The notes: generated by a model not told the origin, from the letters alone. 64,000 nucleotides of DNA from Bog-257 sp963846715 (GCA_963846715.1 CAWJXA010000013.1:524541-588540); one strand, 5' to 3'. Positions 52,514-62,426 are shown, counted from the first letter of the stretch. Program-made: numbers and translations.

Positions 52514-54509
52514 TTACTTCTTCCCTTTCTTGGCCGGGCGCGCAGGAGACTTCGCGGGATTGGCCGCACGATGTCCGCGAACCGACACGGTGTGGGCCTT
52601 GTGCGTGGCAGGCGCAACCGGTGCGGATGCAGGCGCGCCCGCTCCGGCGGTGGCGGCGGTCCTAGTAGTGGTTGTGGTTGTGCTGGACGATGATGCTCCT
52701 CCAGCAGCCGCTGCGACAACCGGCGCTGCAGCTTCGGAGACTTCTCCCAGCCAGAACTGAATTTCCGCCAGCGAATCACCCTGGAGGTAGGTAGTCTGCC
52801 ACTGGTCGTTATCCACCAATCCGTGCCACATCGAAGGACTCTGCTGATTAGTGGCGACATAGTGGTTCCAGCGATAAGTCTGGAAGATGGCAATGATGTT
52901 GATGGCGAACGCCGCCGCCAGGGGAGCATTACCTTCCACGATTGCCAGGTTGTCGTCATTCTCGCTGGAGGCTTTGTACCCGAGATTGTGCGAGCCGGTC
53001 ATCACCACCGGGTTGTCGCCGAAGGGATCGAGCACGATGACCTTGCTGTGAATGTTCACCATGCTGGCGCCAAGCAGTTCTTGCTCCCATGAAGCGAACT
53101 GCTTCTTGATGTTTGCGGGCACCAGACACATCCTGAGGAAGGCGCTGCGGCGGCTCGATACCGTTGCTAAACAAGGCAACCGGAGTAGGTGTTGGGACGG
53201 TGGGATCCATGGTTGGGTTGGGGGGCTTCACGCCTTGCGCGGGCGCTTCGGTCAAGCTAGCGATTTCCTGGTTGACCACGCCCTTAATGTAAAGATTGGG
53301 ATTGTAGTAGGCGTTGTTGACGCTGTTGTGACGGTTGAGAATGTTTTGCAGCAGCGTCCATTTTTCCGGTACGTTGTCAGGTTCGAACGTGCCGGGATTG
53401 AAGAACAGGAACAGAATGCCTTGCTTGGCCGCACTGATCAGCTTGCGCGCGTAGTCAAGGTCCTGTGCGGCTTGGGTGGGAACAAACCAGGGTGTGATCT
53501 TGCAGCCATCCACCTGATAACTGGTGGAGGTGGAATTCCCGGCGGCCAAAGTTGGCGGATAGCCATTTCCCGCAGTGTGATAGCGGTTCCAGGCGTCAAG
53601 GTAGTCCTGTGCCACGCCTGCGTCCTCAATAATCAAACCGTTGTTGGCCTGAGTGCAAAGGCCACTGCAGGTCCAGTTGGTGCTGCCGGTCAGTACCTTC
53701 TGCGGTTTACCAGTGGAGTCGCAGAAGACCACGAACTTGTTGTGCGCGAAGTGGGGCGATCCCACGATGCGGTCAAACACTCGAATTTGCGGCTTCAGTT
53801 GCGCCCGCACGGCCTTATTCTCGTCATTGTCTGGTGGTTTGAAGGCGCCATTACCCAAAAGCAGATTGCAATTCTGGCCGAGGGCCACCATAGCGGCAAT
53901 CAGTTCGGGATCGTTCAGTTCGTAGAGCGCGGCGTAAATGCTGCCGTTGGTGGCTTTGGCTTCCTGCAGTAGCTGTAGGATGGCTGGACGAAGCAGGCCG
54001 CTGAGCCCGTTGCGCAACGCATCTCCCGGCTTCTGCACGATGGCAGAAATCTTCTGGCCTTTGTAGGCCGGATTCGCCAGAGCGCGCGAGACCCACTGCG
54101 AGGCGACTATCCCTTTGTTGAAGTAGGAAGAGATATGGGGAGTGCTCTGGCCGGTGATTGTCATAGGAGGCGTGGTTGGACTGGCAAGGTCATTGGCCAA
54201 TGCCAGGTTATTGCTGCTGTCGCGAACCACCGGAATCACCGTGTACTGCACCACATCGCCAGGCTGAACGGAATAGTCCCACCACAGATATCGCTGCACG
54301 GGAAACTTCCACGGATTATTAGGATCGAGTGTATCGGTCGGCGAAAAGCCGACAAACCCGTGACAGTAGTTGGTTACCTGCGCGCCGGCGCGGGTGCGCT
54401 TACTCTGAATGGTGAAACCGCGGCAACCTGGGATCGGCTTGCTGTCGCTGGGAAGCCACACGATGCAGGTGTGATCGCCGTTGTCGTAAATCTTGACATC
54501 TAGGCTCAT
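52514..54509 (-). pseudogene. phospholipase D-like protein with two HKD motifs, one frameshift
   Basis: The first frame (from 54509) has an N-terminal beta domain and the first PLD half-site HNKFVVF...LTGSTNW. The frame breaks near 53133, after LFSNGIEPPQRLPQD. The neighbouring frame continues with VPANIKKQFASWEQELLGASMVNIHSKVIVLDPFGDNPVVMTGSHNLGYKASS, the second half-site, and on to 52514. Corrected, the protein is about 660 residues. The last 80 residues are low-complexity Ala/Ser/Thr/Pro then Lys-rich (PAKSPARPAKKGKK). No signal peptide is seen. It would hydrolyse phosphodiester bonds of a lipid or nucleic acid. The frameshift may be a sequence error. Confidence 0.8.
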
Positions 54510-54757
54510 GGGAAATCTCCTTTCGGGGGGTGGCCAAATAATCAGGGTTACCCATCGTAGGCGGAATTGTGGCGAATGCGCGGATGTTATGTCAGGTCTT
54601 AGCGAGGGTCAAGAAGTTTCGTTGTGAATTCGCGGTTAGGCGTGCCAGGCTAAGTGTGTAGGGACATCACTATCCGGAGTGGCTTCGCAGAGGCATGCGA
54701 GCGGCGACGCGCCCGGTCGCACCCTGAAATCAGAATGCGACCGAGAAGGATGAAGTT

Positions 54758-56443
54758 CTACTGCAAGAGTCCAAACTCCGCCACACCGTTTTGCGTTCCA
54801 ACAAATACCTTGCCGTTAACAATCATCGGTGTGATGAACTTGTTACCCGCGCCAAACTGATCGCGCGACCCGGCCTGGTTACTGTTGTACAACTCATGCG
54901 AAAGATTGGTGGCATCGTAGGCATGGAGTACAGCAGGGCTTGTATTCTCGACGGCCCAAACAATTCCATTCGAGGTTCCATTGGAGGACACGCTTGGCGT
55001 AGTTCCGGGAAAAGTAAATGATGTCGCCGTTTGTGCGGTCGGAGAGGTAGACAACTTCGCATTCACAATGCTGAATGCTTTCAGCGGGCTTCCAACCGAT
55101 CCGTAATACACCGTATTGTTGAAGTAAGCTGGCATTGCCCACACACCACCAGGGAGCACCCCATCGATCTCCTGATAGATCGCACTGTCATCGTTGGGAT
55201 TAAATTTCCCCATGTTGTCGCGATTGACCACGTAAATGTTACTGTCTTTTCCTGCCCCAACTGCCAAGTGGTGTACCTGCCCGCCGCTGTCCATGAGATC
55301 GGGCAAGACCATGGCCCCGCCAGAGCCTAGGTCCTCATCGCGGTCTGATTCCTGCACGGTGTTATGCATGGTGAAGTAATCGCCGACGGCAAGCTGGCCA
55401 CTGACGGTAACCTTCATGAACGCATTGCCATAGTCCCCATTAATGGGAAACCCTTGTGAGGTGAGGGTCGTATCGAAAGTGCCATTGCCGTCGAGGAAAT
55501 AGAGTGCCTGGTTATCACCAGCCAATCCAGCACCCGCCATCCAGATGGCGCCCTCATTGCCATTGGGGGTGACGTCGAGGACCGAAGTCTGGGCCAGGGT
55601 CTGCGAATTGTAGGCCATGACCCAGCCGGTATAGGGACGCTCGTCGCAATGGGAGGTGAAGGCAATGTAGATGGTTCCACCCAACTCCAGGAGTCCGGCA
55701 CGTTCCGCATATTGTCCGGGAGCGAAGATAACCTGGCCACCCTGGCTGCCGTCGCCCATACCCGGATAGGTTCCCGTGATCTCCTTAGGGCCGCCGAAGA
55801 GCTCCGCTCCGGTTTTGAGGTCGAGAGCGTGCAGGCGCTGATGATAGTGGCCGGAAGAATCCTTGGACATGGCGACAAAGTAGATGGCGCCGAATTGTCC
55901 ACGCTGGCGGTCTATCACCGGAGTGTCCGTAATTCCAATTTCCGGCGAAATCTGGCTGCAGCCATGAGGATCGCTCGTGGTTTCACCCGCCGGGATCGCC
56001 GAAACCTTCCAGGTTTGCGTTCCAGCATCGGCGTCGAAGTTGTAAATGCTCCCATGCTCGGTGACTACGAACAGTGTGTTTTGCACGCGCGTTGTCCCGG
56101 GCAGTTTGTATACGTATAGCGGCTGCGCGTCCACCTTGCCGTCGACGGAGAAGAAATTGACTTTACCGAAGGACGTGGAGTTTACATTGGAGGTGGTAAG
56201 AGTGGTCTCGAGCAGGTTGGCACCCTGGCGAGACTGATTGTAGTGATAAGTAACCACATCGGCCGGGTACCCTACAAATGGAGGACCAAGCTGGACGTCT
56301 TGACTATCGGTTTGGGCTGAGGCAGACGGAGCAGCATCGTGACTTGGAGATTTGGCTGGAGAGGCGGCTTCAACCTGACCGCTAAGCATCAACAGGCCTG
56401 GGAGAAGCAAGGATAACAAAGTAGATTTCAGCTGGTTGCTCAT
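54758..56443 (-). CDS. secreted PQQ-like beta-propeller protein
   Basis: The ATG at 56443 (GGGGTGA about 5 nt upstream) gives 561 residues; a GTG at 56452 is an alternative. A signal peptide (cleavage near VEAA) and a short Ala/Ser/Pro stretch precede a propeller with quinoprotein-type blades (LFVVTEHGSIYNFDADAGTQTWKV, HALDLKTGAELFGGPKEI, GGVWAMPAYFNNTVYYGSVGSPLKAFSI, GKVFVGTQNGVAEFGLL). It lacks the recognisable PQQ ligand set, so catalysis is uncertain. Similar outer-surface propellers are common in Acidobacteria. Location: periplasm or cell surface. Confidence 0.82.
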   Translation of the reverse strand: MSNQLKSTLLSLLLPGLLMLSGQVEAASPAKSPSHDAAPSASAQTDSQDVQLGPPFVGYPADVVTYHYNQSRQGANLLETTLTTSNVNSTSFGKVNFFSVDGKVDAQPLYVYKLPGTTRVQNTLFVVTEHGSIYNFDADAGTQTWKVSAIPAGETTSDPHGCSQISPEIGITDTPVIDRQRGQFGAIYFVAMSKDSSGHYHQRLHALDLKTGAELFGGPKEITGTYPGMGDGSQGGQVIFAPGQYAERAGLLELGGTIYIAFTSHCDERPYTGWVMAYNSQTLAQTSVLDVTPNGNEGAIWMAGAGLAGDNQALYFLDGNGTFDTTLTSQGFPINGDYGNAFMKVTVSGQLAVGDYFTMHNTVQESDRDEDLGSGGAMVLPDLMDSGGQVHHLAVGAGKDSNIYVVNRDNMGKFNPNDDSAIYQEIDGVLPGGVWAMPAYFNNTVYYGSVGSPLKAFSIVNAKLSTSPTAQTATSFTFPGTTPSVSSNGTSNGIVWAVENTSPAVLHAYDATNLSHELYNSNQAGSRDQFGAGNKFITPMIVNGKVFVGTQNGVAEFGLLQ

Positions 56444-56545
56444 TTCAATCACCCCGCGAGTGGACTTCTAGCTTCGATGGTAGATGAAATTGCCTCTTGG
56501 AAAGTTGTGTGAATTTCGTAGAAAAGCGCTATTGAGTGGGGCGCT

Positions 56546-57055
56546 TTAGTGCTGTTCGGAGGTGGGGTGCCTATATGCGGCAAACTTGGCGCCTAACGAA
56601 TAGCCGATGCAGCAGAGCGTAGGCAGCGTATAGAAAGGCCAGGCCAATCCTTCGTCACACCCCGAGCGGATGTCGAATAGGAACTCGCGCACGAAGTAGT
56701 TCGATCGGGACAAGTTGCAACTCTGACCGGCGTAGCTTGCCAGATCGGGCAGGACGATGAGCAGCCACAGCGCAACAGCGGGAATCCAAATCCAGCGCGC
56801 GACCGAATGATGAAACTTGCGGGCGACGAGATAACCCAAGCCGAACGCCGGTAGTAACGTGGTCAGATCCTGAACATAGGCTGCAACATTGGACGATAAG
56901 ACGCGGAAAAGCAGGAGGCTGATGGGAGCGGCCAACAAGGATCCGGCAATGGCTGCAAGCAGCAGGTTTGGCACAAATGCCAGAGCTTTCAGCAATCCGT
57001 GGAGAGCGTGCGTAGTCCCGCTCCCGCGCTCGGTTTTGATTGGGCTGGCGGGCAT
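56546..57055 (-). CDS. multi-pass membrane protein of unknown function
   Basis: This 169-residue protein has about four hydrophobic helices (about 20-52, 64-78, 86-102, 140-158) with a short, Cys-containing loop between the last two (GQSCNLSRSNYFVREFLFDIRSGCDEG). No ribosome site is clear. It resembles nothing I can name. It sits between the beta-propeller and the excisionase-like gene on the same strand. Confidence 0.6.
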   Translation of the reverse strand: MPASPIKTERGSGTTHALHGLLKALAFVPNLLLAAIAGSLLAAPISLLLFRVLSSNVAAYVQDLTTLLPAFGLGYLVARKFHHSVARWIWIPAVALWLLIVLPDLASYAGQSCNLSRSNYFVREFLFDIRSGCDEGLAWPFYTLPTLCCIGYSLGAKFAAYRHPTSEQH

Positions 57056-57098
57056 TGCGGAAAGGGTAGTGCAAAGTGGGGAAGTTGGCTATTCCGAA

Positions 57099-57341
57099 TT
57101 AATCAGCTCCCGCGGTGGCGCGAGTGCCCTTATCGAGCCTGCGTGGCCGGAACGACTCGCTGCGGAAGCTCTGGTTCTCCATCCAGTTGTCGAGAACGCT
57201 CTTTTTGAACTTCCAGCGGTTGCCAAGTTTGAATGCCGGGATCATTTCCTCAGACACGTATTTGTAGAGGGTATCGGGAGAAACTCCCAAGTATTGCGAT
57301 GCCTGACGTATGTTCATCACTTCACGTGCGTGGGCCAGCAT
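57099..57341 (-). CDS. excisionase/MerR-type helix-turn-helix protein
   Basis: The ATG at 57341 follows GGAGG by 4-5 nt and gives 80 residues; an in-frame GTG at 57395 has no such site. Residues about 9-55 are an HTH_17 winged helix (MNIRQASQYLGVSPDTLYKYVSEEMIPAFKLGNRWKFKKSVLDNWM), the excisionase-family DNA-binding domain. No integrase or phage gene is adjacent, so it is more likely a chromosomal regulator than a phage Xis. Confidence 0.85.
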   Translation of the reverse strand: MLAHAREVMNIRQASQYLGVSPDTLYKYVSEEMIPAFKLGNRWKFKKSVLDNWMENQSFRSESFRPRRLDKGTRATAGAD

Positions 57342-57799
57342 GGCTCCTCCCTGGGTTTTGGCGATGGCGGACTGGCTGGCCGATGCCTGCGACACTGCCG
57401 GCTTGCTTTTGCCGTTTTTTTCGTGGCTCCTAATGATGAGTTCTCCCGCCCGGTTTGAAGCCTGGTTCGCTGGTTCTCACGTTCGCCAATTCTTCGCCTT
57501 GCAGCATACTGGCAAGACCTTCTCTACGCAAGTCATTGTAGGGTCCTCATTGATGTTTCACCATACGCGCGCTGTTGACCGCCGCGATACCCCGAGTGGT
57601 GGGAACGCCAATAGCGGAGGGGGAACAGGGCGAATCTCCTATTGCTTTCAGTCGCCTATAGAGGGAGGTCCAACCTGGCAATGACTGCCTTACAGGCGGT
57701 TCTTCGATGAGTGCCGACGGATGCCACCCCCTTCGTTGTTCTCCCATCCGATCTCAAAAAGCCCTATCATTTAGGATGTTCTCGGCTAAAGGAGGCACC
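57342..57799. other. 458-bp non-coding stretch between divergent genes
   Basis: It should contain the promoters for the helix-turn-helix gene (leftward) and the zinc-ribbon gene (rightward). I see no gene, strong repeat or terminator in it. Confidence 0.5.
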
Positions 57800-59500
57800 G
57801 TGGTCTGTGGCACTTGTGGATTTGAGAACCAGGTCGGCAACCGCTTCTGCGGGATGTGTGGCACTCCGCTACCTCATCGGCCGCTGACCACGCCAGGCGC
57901 GCAGAGCACGGCGGTCCTTACCCGTCCTCTGGTTGAAAACTCGCGGCCAGCGGGCACTCCTAATGCGTCAACTGCTGCGAGCCCCGAGGTTGATGATCGC
58001 TCGCACCTGACGGAGCAGAGCGAGGTGTTGGAGAATCCGTCTGACGGCCGCGCAATCTCCCAGGACAGAACCTCACAACGACTAAAGCCGACGCCCACGC
58101 AGTTCGACCTGGTGCCGGAAATTCCGTTGGCCGAGTACGTTCAAAAGTTCCGCTACATTCCACCCACGAATCCGGAAGAAGTCACCATGCGGTGCGACGC
58201 CCCGGTGCAGGAGCCTGAGGCTTCCACGTCCTCAGATACTTCCCTCATCGCGCCGACAGAGACGGCCGTTGCCTCGGCAGAAACGCCGCCTCCTGCTTCA
58301 ACGGACGACGTGCGTGAGCGACTGGGGTTGGAAGTCGATAGCACATCGGAAGAGCGAAAAGACCGCCCGCGCTTTCTGGATTTCAACGAGCCCGCAGGAT
58401 CGCCGAACCCCGAGCCCGCTCCCGCAGCTATCAGCGGACCATCTTTCCTGGGGCTGAGCGATGCACCGGAGCCGGCAGGCGCGACTGGCGACGAGGTGGA
58501 TGCCCGACAGCCCGCGCGGGGAAGATGGAGGATTGGCCTGGTCGCAGCCGTTCTCCTGGTGGTTGGCGTTCTCGGAGTTCTGGAGTGGCGGGCGCAAGTC
58601 CACCAGACGAACAATGGCCCAATCGAAATCGTCAAGATGAAGATGCGAGATCTGGCTCGCAACAAGCCAGCGGAGACCACAACTCCTGCAGCCTCGTCCT
58701 CGGTTAACGCTGATTCCACTGCGAAGCCTGAGATGCAAGTCGACCCAGCCTCGACTGCGCAAAACCAAGCTCCTAATCCGAGCGCTACGACCGCCAGTAA
58801 TGCAACCAATGGACCGACAGGTCCTAATGCCAGTACTGGAACGGGGACGCCGGCAAATTCCGCGAACAGTGTACCGTCGTCAGGAAGTACGCCGGCGGGC
58901 CAGGTCGCGGCTGGGCCGCCGCAAAATTCGGCGGTGAAACCCGCACAGGCTCCAGTGGCGCCGAATCCAAATACCGAGAAACCTTCAGCCCGGAGCGACA
59001 ATGCATCGCAATCGGCGAGGTCGTCTCCTGCGCCATCGGGCGACAAGGGCACATCGGCGTCTCAGCCTGCAAACCCCAGCGGGGAAGTCGTTGCCAAGAA
59101 GGCGGCTCCGGGGGCTGACGAGATCGCCAAGGCCAATAACGCCAGCGACTCGGCAGCCGAAGCGGCTTGGCTGTGGAAGGCGACCGCCAAAGGAAATCCC
59201 GACGCGCCGGTACGACTCGCCGATATGTACGCCAAAGGCGACGGCGTGCCGCGCAGTTGCGAACAGGCGTTGGTGCTGTTGAAGACTGCGGCCACCAAGC
59301 AAAACGCTGTGGCCCGCAACCGGCTGGCTTCTATGTATGGCTCCGGAACTTGCGTGCCACGCGATCGGGTGGAAGCCTATCGCTGGCTAAGTTCGGCATT
59401 AGACGCCAATCCTAACAGCGACTGGGCACGGCAGAACCGTGATTTGCTGTGGCGCCAGATGACGCCCGAAGAACGCGGCTCGATCCAACCGCCGCACTGA
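57800..59500 (+). CDS. zinc-ribbon membrane protein with periplasmic Sel1 repeats
   Basis: The GTG at 57800 is supported by AAAGGAGG 4 nt upstream and starts MVCGTCGFENQVGNRFCGMCG, a four-Cys zinc ribbon (Cys3, 6, 17, 20). A long disordered acidic/Pro region runs to about residue 240. A single membrane helix (about 245-263, GLVAAVLLVVGVLGVLEW) follows, then a Ser/Ala/Pro/Asn-rich spacer (about 290-440). The C-terminus has two Sel1-type repeats (AAWLWKATAKGNPDAPVRLADMYAKGDGVPRS and ARNRLASMYGSGTCVPRDRVEAYRWLSSAL). The length is 566 residues. It may link a cytoplasmic signal to a periplasmic protein-protein interaction; the role is unknown. Confidence 0.82.
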   Translation: MVCGTCGFENQVGNRFCGMCGTPLPHRPLTTPGAQSTAVLTRPLVENSRPAGTPNASTAASPEVDDRSHLTEQSEVLENPSDGRAISQDRTSQRLKPTPTQFDLVPEIPLAEYVQKFRYIPPTNPEEVTMRCDAPVQEPEASTSSDTSLIAPTETAVASAETPPPASTDDVRERLGLEVDSTSEERKDRPRFLDFNEPAGSPNPEPAPAAISGPSFLGLSDAPEPAGATGDEVDARQPARGRWRIGLVAAVLLVVGVLGVLEWRAQVHQTNNGPIEIVKMKMRDLARNKPAETTTPAASSSVNADSTAKPEMQVDPASTAQNQAPNPSATTASNATNGPTGPNASTGTGTPANSANSVPSSGSTPAGQVAAGPPQNSAVKPAQAPVAPNPNTEKPSARSDNASQSARSSPAPSGDKGTSASQPANPSGEVVAKKAAPGADEIAKANNASDSAAEAAWLWKATAKGNPDAPVRLADMYAKGDGVPRSCEQALVLLKTAATKQNAVARNRLASMYGSGTCVPRDRVEAYRWLSSALDANPNSDWARQNRDLLWRQMTPEERGSIQPPH

Positions 59501-59672
59501 TCTGCGAAGTGCTGGACTTCGCTGGTCCGTCGGCGTTTCCAAGCTGGACTGAGGCGCATCATTCTGGCTTCACAAAGCTCTATAATGGCTCATGCGAGGC
59601 AAGGCATCTCGCCCGAGTTTGAAACCACGCGTCACTCTCTTGCATCAATCGACAACTGGAGGAAAGATCAGC

Positions 59673-60287
59673 ATGGCACACGAAGTTCCTGCGCTGCCTT
59701 ACGACTATTCTGCACTTGAACCCTATATCGACACACAAACGATGCATCTGCATCACGACAAACATCATGTCGCCTACGTGACCAACCTGAATGCCGCCTT
59801 GGAAAAAGCTCCGGAGCTGCAAAAGTTAAGCGTCGAAGAGTTGGTCAAAGGCCTGGAGAACGTTCCAGAGGCGATTCGGAACGCCGTGCGCAACAATGCA
59901 GGCGGGCATGTGAACCACACCATGTTTTGGACGATTATGGGTCCGAACGCCGGCGGCGAACCAAGCGGCGCTATCGCCAACGCCATTAAGGAAACCTTCG
60001 GGGATTTCAATAGTTTTAAGGAGAAGTTCAACGATGCCGGAGTCAAGCAGTTCGGTAGCGGCTGGACGTGGCTGGTGCGCGACCGGGGCGGAAAATTGCA
60101 TGTTATGGCAACGCCTAATCAGGATAGCCCTCTTAGCCAGGATTTCTCTCCTATCATGGGCAACGATGTTTGGGAGCATGCTTATTACTTGAAGTATCAG
60201 AACCGCCGCGCCGACTACCTGAAAGAATGGTGGAACGTGGTGAACTGGGCGGAAGTCAACAAGCGATTCCAGAATAGCCAGAAATAG
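59673..60287 (+). CDS. sodA: superoxide dismutase (Mn/Fe family)
   Basis: The ATG at 59673 has GGAGG about 10 nt upstream and gives 204 residues, the family length. Metal ligands are His27 (HLHHDKHH), His82 (GGHVNHTMFW), Asp165 and His169 (NDVWEHAYY). GGHVNH and NQDSPL (Gln150) favour a Mn or cambialistic type over a strict Fe enzyme. It dismutates superoxide in the cytoplasm. A clear intrinsic terminator follows. Confidence 0.95.
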   Translation: MAHEVPALPYDYSALEPYIDTQTMHLHHDKHHVAYVTNLNAALEKAPELQKLSVEELVKGLENVPEAIRNAVRNNAGGHVNHTMFWTIMGPNAGGEPSGAIANAIKETFGDFNSFKEKFNDAGVKQFGSGWTWLVRDRGGKLHVMATPNQDSPLSQDFSPIMGNDVWEHAYYLKYQNRRADYLKEWWNVVNWAEVNKRFQNSQK

Positions 60288-60313
60288 AAGTGAAGTTTGG
60301 AGCGATATCGAGA

Positions 60314-60336
60314 GGGTGCGTATACCGCACCCTTTT
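60314..60336 (+). terminator. intrinsic terminator after sodA
   Basis: GGGTGCG (60314-60320) pairs with CGCACCC (60326-60332) around TATAC, followed by four T. Confidence 0.85.
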
Positions 60337-60527
60337 GTCGTCCCAGGGATATTCCTAGCTTAACTTTTCGTTGACATCCGACATCGCCTTACGGCAGACT
60401 CTTGCTCGACCTGACGTTGATTATCTTCAGCGTTAAAATCACCAGAACTGAGTGTTTACGCTTCACGACAGGTGGGGCATAACCGCGAAGTGTCGCACGG
60501 CCGGATTGGTGAAACTTGGAGTAACAG

Positions 60528-60960
60528 ATGGAGAGGCGAATGAAACATTGGATCGTGATAACGATGATGGCGGGACTACTAGCGGCGACGGGAAACACCA
60601 TCGCCGCCGCCGCAGGCAAAAGCGACTCCAAGCAGATCGCGCACGGCGAATACCTGGTGAAGGCCATCGGCCAGTGTGGCGATTGCCATACTCCGATGAA
60701 CGAGAAGGGCGAGTTCATCGCAGGCAAAGTGGCTGCAAGGTAAAAAGCTGGAATTCGCGCCGACGGTGCCGATGCCAGTCTGGGCCGACACCTCGCCCAA
60801 CATCGCAGGACTGCCGGGATGGGACCACGAGAAAGCCGTTCAATTTTTCATGACAGGGCTGGCTCCTAATGGACAACCTGCGCGGCCACCCATGCCGCAG
60901 TACAAGATGAATCGTGCCGACGCTGAGGCGGTAGTGGCGTACCTGGAATCGCTGAAGTAG
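60528..60960 (+). pseudogene. secreted c-type cytochrome, one frameshift
   Basis: The first frame has a signal peptide and the haem motif CGDCH (HGEYLVKAIGQCGDCHTPMNEKGEFIAGK), then hits a stop at 60743. The neighbouring frame continues from about 60731: WLQGKKLEFAPTVPMPVWADTSPNIAGLPGWDHEKAVQFFMTGL, the distal Met region PPMPQYKMN, and ADAEAVVAYLESLK to 60960. Corrected, it is about 143 residues, a class I cytochrome c of normal plan. Starts at 60528 (GGAG 6 nt upstream) or 60540. A one-base error is more likely than true loss, because both halves are well conserved. Confidence 0.82.
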
Positions 60961-61059
60961 CGCGCTCTCTTAGATGATCTCTCGCACCAGCCAGCGAGCA
61001 TAGGCAGCCGCTGGTCTGCGGTCATGGTCAAAGTGAATTGTAAGCTGGTGCCCCATCAG

Positions 61060-61080
61060 CTGTAATGGAATCCATTACAG
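61060..61080. promoter_or_regulatory. 21-bp perfect palindrome upstream of antitoxin gene
   Basis: CTGTAATGGA (61060-61069), a central A, and TCCATTACAG (61071-61080) form a perfect 10-1-10 palindrome ending 14 nt before the ATG at 61095. A further TGTAAT follows at 61081. It is an ideal candidate for the autoregulatory operator of the ribbon-helix-helix protein. Confidence 0.7.
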
Positions 61081-61094
61081 TGTAATATTTTGGT

Positions 61095-61379
61095 ATGGCT
61101 GCTACGGCAAGGAAATCGAAGGTCTACACGATCAGCCTCCCGCCCGAACTTGCACGAAAGGCTGAGGCGCTGGCGCAGAGGGACAGCCGCACTATGAGCG
61201 AACTGTTCCGGGAAGCCTTTCGCACCTATTCCGCGCAGCAGGCGCGGCGGACACTGGATGAGTTGGGCGGGTATGCGGCTGGCCGCAATCCGAAGGGCTA
61301 CACCGAGGCCGATGTTCCCCGGCTCATTAAAGAAGTGCGTGCCGGGAAGCCGCGCCGCAGGGTGCGGTCTAACGGGTGA
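61095..61379 (+). CDS. ribbon-helix-helix (CopG-type) antitoxin-like protein
   Basis: The first 45 of 94 residues are a ribbon-helix-helix (SKVYTISLPPELARKAEALAQRDSRTMSELFREAFRTY). The C-terminal region (LDELGGYAAGRNPKGYTEADVPRLIKEVRAGK) looks like a toxin-binding tail. The gene overlaps by four bases (GTGA) the start of a PIN-domain toxin remnant, so it was an antitoxin. The toxin is lost. The operator and the gene look intact, so it may persist as an orphan regulator. Confidence 0.85.
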   Translation: MAATARKSKVYTISLPPELARKAEALAQRDSRTMSELFREAFRTYSAQQARRTLDELGGYAAGRNPKGYTEADVPRLIKEVRAGKPRRRVRSNG

Positions 61380-61450
61380 TCGTCGTCATCGACACAAACG
61401 TCTGGTTCCCTGATCACGACCCAAGCAATCGGCGGTTCTGGACCGTCTGA
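61376..61450 (+). pseudogene. truncated PIN-domain toxin
   Basis: The GTG at 61376 begins VIVVIDTNVW, the conserved first strand and first catalytic Asp of PIN ribonucleases. After about ten residues homology ends, and a stop follows after 24 codons. The other acidic residues and the rest of the domain are missing. The partner antitoxin lies directly upstream with a four-base overlap. Confidence 0.75.
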
Positions 61451-61523
61451 CAGGTAAGCAGCTGCCTTTTTCTGAAGCGCGAGACAAGCCCTGCACATCC
61501 TAAATTGGTAAGGAGAAAATTCC

Positions 61524-62414
61524 ATGAAGATTACAGTTACCACTCCTACGGGCCACATCGGCAGCAAACTCGCCAACATACTTCTTGACCGCAAGTCGGA
61601 TGTCACGCTGATAGCCCGACATCCCGAAAAAGTGAAAGATCTAGCCAGCCGCGGTGCAAAGGTCATCGCCGGTGAGCACAGCGATCCCGCGGTTGTTGAG
61701 CAGGCGGTGCGTGGCGCCGACGCGCTGTTCTGGCTGACGCCTGCGGAGATGACCTCGCACGATCCGTTGGGCGCGGCCCGCCGCATGGCCGAGGCGGGAG
61801 CCAGAGTTATCCGCATGCATCCGGAGCTGCATGTGGTTCATCTCTCGAGTGCAGGAGCATTCCTGCCGAGTGGCACAGGGCCGATTGTTGGACACTACGA
61901 GACGGAAGAGAAGTTCCGCGCGGCCGGGAAGAACATCGTCTCGCTGCGCCCAAACGAGTTCATGGAGAACGTGTTTTTCTCGCTGCCGACGATCATCGGA
62001 CAAGACAGCATCTACACTTCGCTCCCGGGATCCGTGAAAGCGCCGATCATTGCCACGCAGGACATCGCTGAGGTTGCCGCTGAGTTTCTGCTCAAACCGA
62101 TCGACGGCCATCACGTGGTCGATATCGTAGGCCCGCAGGAGATTTCGTTGGACGAGTGGGCTCGCATCGCCGGACAGGCCATCGGCAGACAAATTCATGT
62201 GGTCACCATCCCGGGCGACAAGTTGAAGGCCGCAATGGGCCAGAGCGGAATGTCGCCGGAGATGGCAGCGCTGCTGGTTGAGATGGAAGAGGCAATCCCC
62301 AAAATCCAGCAATTCAAAGGCGACCAAAAACGCACCGGCAAAGTTACAATCTCGCAATTTGCCCGGGAGGTGTTCGCCCCCGCATATAAGAGAGCCGTGC
62401 AATCGGCGGCGTAG
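61524..62414 (+). CDS. NmrA-like NAD(P)-binding protein
   Basis: This 296-residue atypical SDR has the N-terminal motif ITVTTPTGHIGSKLANILL (TGxxGxxG-like), IARHPEK at the end of strand 2, and FWLTPAEMTSHDP. VVHLSSAGAF and LRPNEFMENVFF are typical of NmrA/HSCARG proteins. AAGGAG lies 8 nt before the ATG. It may be a reductase or a redox-sensing regulator; the substrate is unknown. An inverted repeat and the IS110 element follow. Confidence 0.87.
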   Translation: MKITVTTPTGHIGSKLANILLDRKSDVTLIARHPEKVKDLASRGAKVIAGEHSDPAVVEQAVRGADALFWLTPAEMTSHDPLGAARRMAEAGARVIRMHPELHVVHLSSAGAFLPSGTGPIVGHYETEEKFRAAGKNIVSLRPNEFMENVFFSLPTIIGQDSIYTSLPGSVKAPIIATQDIAEVAAEFLLKPIDGHHVVDIVGPQEISLDEWARIAGQAIGRQIHVVTIPGDKLKAAMGQSGMSPEMAALLVEMEEAIPKIQQFKGDQKRTGKVTISQFAREVFAPAYKRAVQSAA

Positions 62415-62426
62415 TCAGCCTGGTGC

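Noticed and set aside
53052..53972. Plus-strand ORF of 306 codons opposite the phospholipase D gene
   Set aside because: It is the shadow of a conserved gene; no domain is recognisable in its translation.
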